Made by a program: the position numbers and the translations under genes. A model generated the notes under the pieces. It saw only the letters and a list, made by a program, of their open reading frames with translations, was not told the origin of the DNA and did not search any database. This document shows positions 36,719 through 44,064 of a stretch of 64,000 nucleotides of DNA, piece by piece. The stretch's first letter is position 1. The number at the start of each line of letters is the position of its first letter. This DNA comes from Halopenitus persicus (GTDB taxonomy: Archaea; Halobacteriota; Halobacteria; Halobacteriales; Haloferacaceae), in the NCBI RefSeq assembly GCF_900107205.1, contig NZ_FNPC01000002.1, positions 372,001 to 436,000 on the forward strand, read 5' to 3'.

Positions 36719-37921
36719 ATGTCAGCCGGAATCGATCTGCCGGATTCGTCCGACGTCGTCATCGTCGGCGGCGGAATCATGGGGACGAGCACGGCGTTCT
36801 TTCTCGCGACCGAAACGGACCTCGACGTGACGCTCGTCGAGAAGGACGGGATCGGATCCGGATCGACCGGCGATTCCTCGGCGATCCTCCGGCATCACTA
36901 CGGCGACCAGGAGATCTATAGCCGGATGGCCCGGTGGAGTCACGACTTCTATCGCCGGTTCGACGAGGAAACCGGGGCGGCCATCGCGTACGAGGGGAAC
37001 CCGATGGTTCGGTTCGCGAACGAGAACACGCCCGGCGGGGAGTACGCGCAGGCCGGGTACGAGACGCTCTCCGAGCTCGACATCCCCGTGACACGGTACG
37101 AGAGCGAGGACCTGCCGGAGCAGTATCCGATGCTGACCGGCGTCGCCGAATACGACTTCGCGATCTCCGACGACGAGGCGGGCTACTCGGACGGTGCCGA
37201 TGCCGCGAACGGGTTCGACCGTGCAGCCCGGCGAAACGGGGCGACCGTTCTCACGGGGGTCGGCGCCGAATCCATCGTCGTCGACGACGGAGCCGTCGTG
37301 GGCGTCGACACCGAGGCCGGCGAGATCGCGTGTGAGACCGTCGTGGTCGCGGCCGGTCCGTGGACGCCGCGGCTCGCCGAGACGGTGGGCGTCGACCTCC
37401 CGATCACGCCGACGCGTGAACAGGTTCTCATCCTCGATCCGCCCGAGGAGTACGTCGATGACCATCCCTCCCTGACGCCGACGACGGCCCTCCCCGGCGG
37501 GGAGTGGTATATCCGCCCGGACTTCGGCGACGGCATTCTGGTTGCCACCCACCATACCGGGGAGGCGGTCGACCCCGACCGATACGACGGGACGCCCGAC
37601 GAGGAGACGATCCTCGAGCTGACCGACGAACTCGGCGAGCTCATTCCCGAGCTGCGTGATGCGGGCATTCGGGGCCGGTACTGCGGCGTCTATTCGTCGA
37701 CGCCGGACCACGACTTCATCCTCGACCAGCTCGGCCCCGATGGCTGTTATTTCGCCTGTGGATTCTCCGGCCACGGGTTCAAGCAGGCGCCCGCCGTCGG
37801 GAAGATCATGCGTGACCTGATCGTGGATGGCTCGACGTCGCTCGTCGACGCCGACTTCTTCTCCGCCGACCGGTTCGACGACTCCCCGGCGGGACACGGT
37901 GCGGTTGCGGACAACGTCTAG
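36719..37921 (+). CDS. FAD-dependent amine/amino-acid oxidoreductase (DAO family)
   Basis: A 400-aa flavoenzyme. VVIVGGGIMGTSTAFFLA is the GxGxxG dinucleotide-binding motif; VVVAAGPWTPRLAE and GCYFACGFSGHGFKQAPAVGKIM are typical of the sarcosine/glycine/D-amino-acid oxidase family. It oxidises an amine or imino acid with FAD; the substrate is unknown. A CCGTTAAG box at 36686-36693 fits a leaderless start. A 175-aa orphan follows after 9 nt, and a sodium symporter gene faces it. Confidence 0.9.
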   Translation: MSAGIDLPDSSDVVIVGGGIMGTSTAFFLATETDLDVTLVEKDGIGSGSTGDSSAILRHHYGDQEIYSRMARWSHDFYRRFDEETGAAIAYEGNPMVRFANENTPGGEYAQAGYETLSELDIPVTRYESEDLPEQYPMLTGVAEYDFAISDDEAGYSDGADAANGFDRAARRNGATVLTGVGAESIVVDDGAVVGVDTEAGEIACETVVVAAGPWTPRLAETVGVDLPITPTREQVLILDPPEEYVDDHPSLTPTTALPGGEWYIRPDFGDGILVATHHTGEAVDPDRYDGTPDEETILELTDELGELIPELRDAGIRGRYCGVYSSTPDHDFILDQLGPDGCYFACGFSGHGFKQAPAVGKIMRDLIVDGSTSLVDADFFSADRFDDSPAGHGAVADNV

Positions 37922-37930
37922 CCCGGCGGG

Positions 37931-38458
37931 ATGGCCACCACTATGCCTGATATAACGGTCATTCGGCCGAACGGATCCCCCGAGTCCGCGTTGGAGGGAA
38001 CCGAGCTCGCAGCGACCGCCGACGAGGTACGCCTGCTGGGCTTTCCGAAAACCCTGTTCGAGTTCGACGTCGGGATCGAACGTCGATTCCTCGCGGATCG
38101 GGAGACCACGCTCTCCGTCACCGTGGACCTGTTAACGGGAACGTGCCGGAAGAACGATACGTATCCCGACCTGCAGCCGCGAACGCTATCCTCCACGTCC
38201 CTCCTGAACCCTCGCGTGGACCGGGACGCGGCGGCGGACACGGCGCACACGTTCGTGCGGCGAACGATCACGCAGACGTACACGACGTTCACCGCGCCTC
38301 GAATCGATCCGGTTCGCGAGGAAACCGTTTTCAAGCTCTTCTGGGTCGTCCCGTCCCCCTCGTCGTCCACGGTCACCGTTATCGATACGATAACGAACCG
38401 ACTCGTTGCGGAGGACGTTGAACTGGATGCGTTCACCGACGACCCGTCGATCGAGTAA
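37931..38458 (+). CDS. Hypothetical protein linked to the FAD oxidoreductase
   Basis: A 175-aa soluble-looking protein, no signal peptide, membrane helix or known catalytic motif. One Cys (in LTGTCRKND), a Thr-rich stretch (RTITQTYTTFT) and two predicted beta-rich halves. It starts 9 nt after the oxidase stop and is probably in the same mRNA; a second ATG at 37943 is equally possible. It ends 12 nt from the convergent symporter gene. It could be an accessory subunit, but nothing in the sequence proves it. Confidence 0.75.
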   Translation: MATTMPDITVIRPNGSPESALEGTELAATADEVRLLGFPKTLFEFDVGIERRFLADRETTLSVTVDLLTGTCRKNDTYPDLQPRTLSSTSLLNPRVDRDAAADTAHTFVRRTITQTYTTFTAPRIDPVREETVFKLFWVVPSPSSSTVTVIDTITNRLVAEDVELDAFTDDPSIE

Positions 38459-38470
38459 CGGCGGTCGCGA

Positions 38471-40108
38471 TCAGCTGCTTGCCGTGGAGAGGTCGTCCAG
38501 CCGGCGTTCCGAGAGGTAGGTCGTGGCGATCTCCTCCTCAGTGGCCGCGACGAGGTGCTGGTCATCGGCTTCGGCGGACGGTCCCGTTGCCGTCCGCTGG
38601 CGTTCCCGGGCGAGATCGATCTCGTCCTGGAGGGGTTTCGCGATCTCCGTGAGCTCCCGTTGAATCTCCTCCTCGCCGCGGTTGGGCGGGCCGGTCAGAT
38701 AGCTCACGATGACGATCGCCGCCACCGCGAGCGTGAACGAGGGAAGCAGCTCGTACACGTCAAAGACCATCCCGGGGCCGCCGGACAGCTGGTTCCAAAC
38801 GACCGTCGTGATGAGGCCGGTTATCATTCCCGCGATCACGCCGGGGCCGGTCGTTCGTTTCCAGTACACCGACAGCGCCAACGCGGGCCCGAGTCCCGCG
38901 CCCAATCCTGCCCACGCGAACAGGATCGTCGTGTGTACCGAACCGGGCGTCACCCACGCCCACGCAGCGGCGAGCACCCCGACCCCGAGGACGGCGATCC
39001 GATTCGCCAGCAGGATCTTTCCGTCGCTCGCGTCCTGGTTGATGATCCCGTTGTACACGTCCTCGCCGAACGCGCTGCCGGCGACGAGGAGCTGTGAGTC
39101 GGCGGTGCTCATTATCGCGGCGACGCCACCCGCAAGCAGGAAGCCGGCAAGCCACGGCGGCAGGGTTTCGAGGATCATCATCGGCGCGACGAGGTCCTGG
39201 TTCTCTATCCCCGGCAGCATGAAGACGGCACCGAGGGAGATTATCGGAATGCCGACCAGGGCGATCAGCATGAACACGATCGCGACGACCATCGAGAGCC
39301 CGGCCTTGGACGGTCGTTCCATCCCCATGTATCGAACGACGCCGTGCGGCTGCCCTAATCCGCCGAGCGCGATGACCGCGATCGTCGAGAAGATGAGGAA
39401 CTCGTACGGCGTCCGGCCGCCGGTGAACGACGTCATGCTATCGCTCGCGGCGGCGTTGAACTGGGTCATCAGTTCGCCGGGCCCGCCGACCACCACCACC
39501 ACCGCGATCGGGACGATGATGGCGAAGGCGGTCATCAACAGCGCCTGCAGCACGTCCGTATACGCGGAGGCCGTGAAGCCGCCCATCACGGTGTACACGA
39601 CGACGACGCCGAGCGCTATCGCGAACCCGAGGTTATAGGAGAGGTCGAATCCGACGGAGATGGCGCTCGCGGCGGCGAGCAGCTGTCCCGCGATGTATCC
39701 CGCCATAAAGATCGCGATGACGAGCGTGCTCGTTATCCGGATCAAGTGTCGGGTATCACCGTACCTCGAAGCCAGAAAGCCGGGGATCGTCAGGGAGTCG
39801 AGAACGCGGGAGTATCGGCCGATCCGTTTCGCGAGAATGCCCCACGTGACGATCCCGAGCGGGATCTGCCAGACCATCCACCACAGCGATGAGATCCCGT
39901 TCGCGTAGACTAACGCGGGAAACCCGATGACGAGCCACCCGCTCCAGAGGCTGGCCTGTTCGCTTAACGCCCCGCTGAAGAGGTCCAGTTTCCGCCCGCC
40001 GAGCAGGTAATCCGGGGCCGTTTCGGTGAGTCGACCCCCGTATGCGCCGATGACGAGCAGCGCGACGAGGTAGATGATGAACTCCACGTAGATGATCGTC
40101 TCAACCAT
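38471..40108 (-). CDS. Sodium:solute symporter (SSS family)
   Basis: A 545-aa membrane protein with about 13 helices and the LeuT fold. GGRKLDLFSGALSEQASLWSGWLVIGFPALVY, the Na+ site segment near STADSQLLVAGSAFGEDVY and the ARERQ-type cytoplasmic tail match the PutP-like (proline, pantothenate, other solutes) branch. The ATG at 40108 lies within the stop region of the 53-aa upstream gene (8-nt overlap). A TTG six bases earlier is less likely. With the neighbouring oxidase it may import an amino or imino acid. Confidence 0.9.
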   Translation of the reverse strand: MVETIIYVEFIIYLVALLVIGAYGGRLTETAPDYLLGGRKLDLFSGALSEQASLWSGWLVIGFPALVYANGISSLWWMVWQIPLGIVTWGILAKRIGRYSRVLDSLTIPGFLASRYGDTRHLIRITSTLVIAIFMAGYIAGQLLAAASAISVGFDLSYNLGFAIALGVVVVYTVMGGFTASAYTDVLQALLMTAFAIIVPIAVVVVVGGPGELMTQFNAAASDSMTSFTGGRTPYEFLIFSTIAVIALGGLGQPHGVVRYMGMERPSKAGLSMVVAIVFMLIALVGIPIISLGAVFMLPGIENQDLVAPMMILETLPPWLAGFLLAGGVAAIMSTADSQLLVAGSAFGEDVYNGIINQDASDGKILLANRIAVLGVGVLAAAWAWVTPGSVHTTILFAWAGLGAGLGPALALSVYWKRTTGPGVIAGMITGLITTVVWNQLSGGPGMVFDVYELLPSFTLAVAAIVIVSYLTGPPNRGEEEIQRELTEIAKPLQDEIDLARERQRTATGPSAEADDQHLVAATEEEIATTYLSERRLDDLSTASS

Positions 40109-40262
40109 GATCAACGCCCTCCTCGGTGCTCGTTTCCGCGTCCGCGTTTCCGATCAGGGTCGCGTCCGACTCGTAGAAATAATGGACGTAGAGGAGCGCG
40201 ATTCCGAGCCAGACGACCACGTTTGCCCCGTAAAAGAGCAGTAGTTCGGTCCACGTGAGCAT
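40101..40262 (-). CDS. 53-aa single-helix membrane protein, symporter partner
   Basis: MLTWTELLLFYGANVVVWLG followed by IALLYVHYFYES forms one hydrophobic helix with an aromatic-rich end and an acidic C-terminal tail (ADAETSTEEGVDHG). Its stop overlaps the symporter ATG by 8 nt (ATGGTTGA), a strong sign of coupled translation. The ATG is about 26 nt from the centre of TATATATAAT. Many SSS transporters in archaea and bacteria have small membrane proteins encoded just upstream; this looks like one of them, of unassigned family. Confidence 0.72.
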   Translation of the reverse strand: MLTWTELLLFYGANVVVWLGIALLYVHYFYESDATLIGNADAETSTEEGVDHG

Positions 40263-40280
40263 GTTCCGTGGTTTTCCATT

Positions 40281-40294
40281 ACATTATATATATG
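40281..40294. promoter_or_regulatory. Palindromic TATATATA, possible bidirectional promoter
   Basis: ACATTATATATATG reads as a good TATA box on the minus strand for the small protein/symporter pair, 26 nt before its ATG, and is symmetric enough to serve the plus-strand ORFs that begin at 40321-40355. Confidence 0.5.
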
Positions 40295-40354
40295 TTCGGG
40301 AGACATTGAAGCGAAGCTATATGTCGGATGCGTGGCCTCATCCGAACGAGACCG

Positions 40355-40522
40355 ATGATCTCGGATACCCGAGCGAGCTCGAAGAAGCTCATCGCCGTCC
40401 TGCTTGCCGGCGTGGTGTTAGTGACCCTCCTGGTCGTCGTGGTCGTCGTCCTCGGCGCCGCGGAACGGTCGATCGACGGGGTCATCGGTGCCGTCGACGT
40501 CATCGGTAGCATCGGCCCGTAA
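40355..40522 (+). CDS. 55-aa Val-rich single-helix membrane protein
   Basis: MISDTRASSKKLIAVLLAGV leads into a very hydrophobic helix with a run of six Val, then AERSIDGVIGAVDVIGSIGP. In-frame ATG 40328 would add nine residues. Codon usage is normal from 40355. The +1-offset frame from ATG 40321 starts plausibly (MSDAWPHPNETDDLGYPSEL) but then turns into Arg-rich shadow sequence, so a frameshifted longer gene cannot be ruled out. Function unknown; precedes norB by 128 nt. Confidence 0.5.
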   Translation: MISDTRASSKKLIAVLLAGVVLVTLLVVVVVVLGAAERSIDGVIGAVDVIGSIGP

Positions 40523-40592
40523 CGTCACGATCGGGGACCGGATCCGAGATCGGTCCACCGACGCTGACGTCGACCGCCGCTCCGACCGGTCG

Positions 40593-40624
40593 CTTTAAAT
40601 TAAATAGTATTGACACGAACTATT
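40593..40624 (+). promoter_or_regulatory. norB promoter with spaced inverted repeat
   Basis: TTTAAATTAA (about 40594-40603) is the TATA-like element. AATAGT (40603-40608) and ACTATT (40619-40624) are perfect inverted arms 10 nt apart located between the TATA box and the predicted start site near 40623, a position suited to a repressor. No CGAA-N4-TTCG NarO-type site was seen. Confidence 0.45.
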
Positions 40625-40650
40625 AGTGGCGTCGGCGAATCGCCCCCGAT

Positions 40651-42981
40651 ATGGAGCTCGCTCGGCGCACGATCGCGAAGGTCCTCGCCGTCGTGTTCGT
40701 CGTGAACCTGATTGTGATGGGCGGCGGCGCCGTCTACTCCGCCCAGCAGGTCCCGCCGATCCCGCAGGAGGTCACGGGGCCGGACGGCGAGGTCGTCGTC
40801 ACGCAAACGCAGGTGCAGGACGGCAAGATCGCCTTTCAGAAGAACGGGCTGATGAATCACGGGTCGATCCTCGGGAACGGCGCCTACTACGGCGTCGACT
40901 ACACCGCGGACGCGCTCCGACTCAAGACGGAGCATATGCGGAGCTATTACGCACGGGAGCGGTACGGGGAGTCCTACGACGCCCTGCCGGGCCCCGAGCA
41001 GTCCGCTGTCGACCGGCTCGTTCGTGACGACCTGGATGGCACCGTTGAGGAGGGAACGACGACGATCGAGTACTCCGCCGCGGAGGCGTACGCCCACGAA
41101 CGGGTGCGTGAGACCTACGTCGAGCGCTATCACGAGGGGGCGCCCGAACGCGGCATTCCGGCCGGATTCGTCGGATCGGCCGAGGCGGCCGGCGAGTTCG
41201 CCGACTTCGCGCTGTGGACCGCCTGGATCTCCCACACCGACCGGCCGGGCGGGGAGGGCAGCTTCACCAACGACTGGCCGTACGACCCCGACGCGGGCAA
41301 CACGCCGACCGGCGCGACGATGGTCTGGAGCGTGATCAGCATGGTCATCCTCGTCGGCGCGGTCGGGATCGGCGTCTGGCTCTACCGGTCCGTCACGCTG
41401 CCGGAGCCGGAGGTGACGGGGATCGAGATCCCGCCGCCGGACGAGATCAGCCTCACGCCGAGCCAGCGTGCCGCGACGCGGTTCATCCCCCTCGCCGGCG
41501 CGCTCTTCGCGGTGCAGGTGCTGTTGGGTGGCCTGTTGGCCCACTACTACGTCGAACGCCACGCGTTCTTCGGGATCGAGGAGGTGTTCGGCGTCTCGAT
41601 CCTCGAGGCGTTCCCGTTCGCGCTGGCGAAGACGTTCCACCTCGATCTGGGGATCCTCTGGATCGCCGCGCTGTGGCTCGGGGCCGGGCTGTTCCTGCCC
41701 CCGCTGTTGACCGGCCACGAGCCCGACCGCCAGCGGACCGCGGTGAACGGGCTCTTGGTCGCGCTCGTCGTCGCCGCCGTGGGTGGCCTCGCTGGGGTCT
41801 GGCTGGGCGCGCAGGGCTACATCGACGGCGACCTCTGGTGGATCATCGGCAACGAGGGCCTCGAGTATCTGGAGGTCGGTCGCCTCTGGCAGGTCGGTCT
41901 CCTCGTCGGGTTCGTCGCCTGGACGGCGTTCGTCTGGCGCGGGTTCAGGCCGCTACTCGATCGCGAGTCGCCCTACGGGCTCGCACACATGATCGTCTAC
42001 GCCGGCGGATCGATCGGCCTGCTGTTCACCGCCGGGTTCTTCTACACCCCGCGGACGAACATCGTGATGACGGAGTTCTGGCGCTGGTGGGTCGTCCACA
42101 TGTGGGTCGAGGGCGCCTTCGAGTTCTTCATCGTCGCGATCATCGGGCTCACGCTCGTGAGTATGGGGCTTCTCCGCAAGCGCTCGGCCGAGAAGGCCGT
42201 CGCCTTTCAGGCGCTGTTCGTGATGGGGTCGGGCGTCATCGGCGCGTCCCACCACTACTGGTGGGTGGGCCAGCCCGACGTCTGGATCCCGCTCGGGACG
42301 GTCTTTTCGACTCTGGAGCTGATCCCGCTCATTCTCATCCTCTTCGAGGCGATGGGCCAGTACCGCGCGCTGGCCACCAGCGACGAGACGTTCCCGTACA
42401 CGCTGCCCTTCATGTTCATCATCGCGAGCGGCTTCTGGAACTTCCTCGGCGCCGGCGTGCTCGGCTTCTTCATCAACCTGCCGCTTGTCAACTACTACGA
42501 GCACGGCACCTACCTCACCGTCGGGCACGCCCACGCCGCGATGTTCGGCGCGTTCGGCTTCCTCGCGCTCGGAATGGCGACGTACATGCTCCGGATCGCC
42601 ACCGTCCCATCGCAGTGGACCGAGCGCCGGCTCCGGTGGGCATTCTGGCTGTGGAACGTCGGTCTGGCGGTGATGGTGTTCGTCTCGGTGCTCCCCGTCG
42701 GGTTCCTCCAGCTGGAGGTGGCCTTCACCGAGGGGTACGCGGCCGCCCGGAGCCTCGCGTTCTACAACGGCGATCTCGTCCAGGCGCTGTTTTGGGCGCG
42801 GCTCCCCGGCGACACCCTGATCATCCTCGGCACGCTGGTGTTCCTGTACGATATGGTCGCCAAGCGCTTCACCCTCCGGTCGGTCTCGATGCCCGCGGAC
42901 CCGCCCGCGTCGGGTTCGATCCCCGACCGGATGATCGCCGCCGCGGAGGAGGACCGGACCGTCGCCGAGGACGACGACTGA
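40651..42981 (+). CDS. norB: Quinol-dependent nitric oxide reductase (qNOR type)
   Basis: A 776-aa membrane protein of the haem-copper oxidase superfamily. An N-terminal helix and a large extracytoplasmic domain (about 30-240, without CxxCH haem c motif) precede about 13 helices; this fused layout is that of quinol-fed NOR. Conserved His-rich segments: AKTFHLDLGILW, WRWWVVHMWVEGAFEFF, GASHHYWWVG (non-haem Fe/haem b3 region) and GHAHAAMFGAFGFLALGMATYMLR. It reduces 2 NO to N2O at the membrane. No other denitrification gene is in the window, so NO detoxification is possible. Confidence 0.93.
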   Translation: MELARRTIAKVLAVVFVVNLIVMGGGAVYSAQQVPPIPQEVTGPDGEVVVTQTQVQDGKIAFQKNGLMNHGSILGNGAYYGVDYTADALRLKTEHMRSYYARERYGESYDALPGPEQSAVDRLVRDDLDGTVEEGTTTIEYSAAEAYAHERVRETYVERYHEGAPERGIPAGFVGSAEAAGEFADFALWTAWISHTDRPGGEGSFTNDWPYDPDAGNTPTGATMVWSVISMVILVGAVGIGVWLYRSVTLPEPEVTGIEIPPPDEISLTPSQRAATRFIPLAGALFAVQVLLGGLLAHYYVERHAFFGIEEVFGVSILEAFPFALAKTFHLDLGILWIAALWLGAGLFLPPLLTGHEPDRQRTAVNGLLVALVVAAVGGLAGVWLGAQGYIDGDLWWIIGNEGLEYLEVGRLWQVGLLVGFVAWTAFVWRGFRPLLDRESPYGLAHMIVYAGGSIGLLFTAGFFYTPRTNIVMTEFWRWWVVHMWVEGAFEFFIVAIIGLTLVSMGLLRKRSAEKAVAFQALFVMGSGVIGASHHYWWVGQPDVWIPLGTVFSTLELIPLILILFEAMGQYRALATSDETFPYTLPFMFIIASGFWNFLGAGVLGFFINLPLVNYYEHGTYLTVGHAHAAMFGAFGFLALGMATYMLRIATVPSQWTERRLRWAFWLWNVGLAVMVFVSVLPVGFLQLEVAFTEGYAAARSLAFYNGDLVQALFWARLPGDTLIILGTLVFLYDMVAKRFTLRSVSMPADPPASGSIPDRMIAAAEEDRTVAEDDD

Positions 42982-43115
42982 CGATCGGCCGCTCGCGTGC
43001 GCCGGTCGTGACTTCATCGAATCGACCTGGTCCGCCCCCGACGTCGAACCGACGACCTCGGGCCGCCCCACCCGCGCCGAAGCATTGATACGGACACCCA
43101 CGGTAGGGGACGGTG

Positions 43116-43601
43116 ATGATTCGGGGACGGGTCGGCGACGCCCGCGATCGGGTGCGGTCGCGGCTGGAGGCCGCCTTCATCGAGGACCACTCGCCGCGGG
43201 AGGTCGCGTTCAGTTTCAGCCTCGGCGTCTTCATCACCGCCCTGCCGACGCTCGGATTCGGCGTCGCCGTCTTCCTCGCGCTGGCGTACCTCTTCAAGCA
43301 GCTGAGCAAGATCGCCCTGTTCGCGTCGGTCATCGTCCTCAACCCCGCCGTGAAATGGGGCGTCTACGGGACGAGCTACTGGCTGGGTCGCCGCCTGCTC
43401 GGCCCGATCCCCCCGGAGGCCGTAGGCACGTTCACCCCGATCGCGGGGTCCCACCACCTGCTCCGGCTCTGGGTCGGCAACCTCGTCCTCGCGGTCGTCT
43501 TCGCCGTGGTCGCCTACGTGATCGCGCTCCGGCTGGTTCACGCGTTCCGTCGCCGCGAGGCCGACCTCGAGTCGCTCCCGATCGACGTCGGGCCGAAGTG
43601 A
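43116..43601 (+). CDS. DUF2062 membrane protein
   Basis: A 161-aa protein (an alternative GTG start lies 3 nt earlier). HSPREVAFSFSLGVFITALPTLGFG and NPAVKWGVYGTSYWLG are the DUF2062 hallmarks; three or four hydrophobic segments. Family function is unknown, but members occur beside glycosyltransferases and envelope genes. A CATTGATA element (about 43084-43091) sits about 27 nt upstream. Confidence 0.85.
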   Translation: MIRGRVGDARDRVRSRLEAAFIEDHSPREVAFSFSLGVFITALPTLGFGVAVFLALAYLFKQLSKIALFASVIVLNPAVKWGVYGTSYWLGRRLLGPIPPEAVGTFTPIAGSHHLLRLWVGNLVLAVVFAVVAYVIALRLVHAFRRREADLESLPIDVGPK

Positions 43602-43617
43602 CGATCGGCTTCATCCC

Positions 43618-43662
43618 GACGACCGACCCAGTCCGGACGACCGACCCAGTCCGGACGACCGA
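43618..43662. repeat. 18-bp tandem repeat, 2.5 copies
   Basis: Exact 18-bp units at 43618-43635 and 43636-43653 with a partial third copy, in the 145-bp gap between the DUF2062 gene and a small orphan gene. Confidence 0.85.
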
Positions 43663-43746
43663 AATTCCGTTCCGTCCGCCGATCACGACGCACCATCGAA
43701 CGTATTCGTGTCATCATTGAAGTGGTCCAGGCCCGTTCCTCCGGGT

Positions 43747-44058
43747 ATGATCGACACGAAACGGCTGCTTGAGCGGCTCTCCAGCGAGCGGGGCGCGGAC
43801 TTCGAGTTCGAACCGACCCCCTCGGAGGCGGCGATCCGCGAGGCCGTTCGGTCGCTGCGGGCGGAGGGGCTCTGTGGTCGTCGCGTCGTGGAACAGCGGC
43901 TCGGCCCCTACTTCCTCGCCAGCGACCAGCACGGACAGCGCGAGCTCGACCTTCTCGAGGAGATCGTCGAGGAGGAGTACGCCGACCGGGACGTCTGCGT
44001 TCGGACCCGGAGCTCCGAGTGCAGCCGGCTCCGCGGCGGGTGTCGGGGCACGCGGTGA
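43747..44058 (+). CDS. Hypothetical 103-aa Cys-containing protein
   Basis: A small soluble protein starting MIDTKRLLERLSSERG. The helical N-terminal part ends in GPYFLASDQHGQRELDLLEEIVEEEY, and the C-terminus carries three Cys (CVRTRSSECSRLRGGCRG) that could bind a metal with the central Cys of EGLCGRRVVEQ. Its start is 145 nt after DUF2062, and it ends 6 nt from the convergent pgsB. I do not recognise the family. Confidence 0.7.
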   Translation: MIDTKRLLERLSSERGADFEFEPTPSEAAIREAVRSLRAEGLCGRRVVEQRLGPYFLASDQHGQRELDLLEEIVEEEYADRDVCVRTRSSECSRLRGGCRGTR

Positions 44059-44064
44059 TACCGT

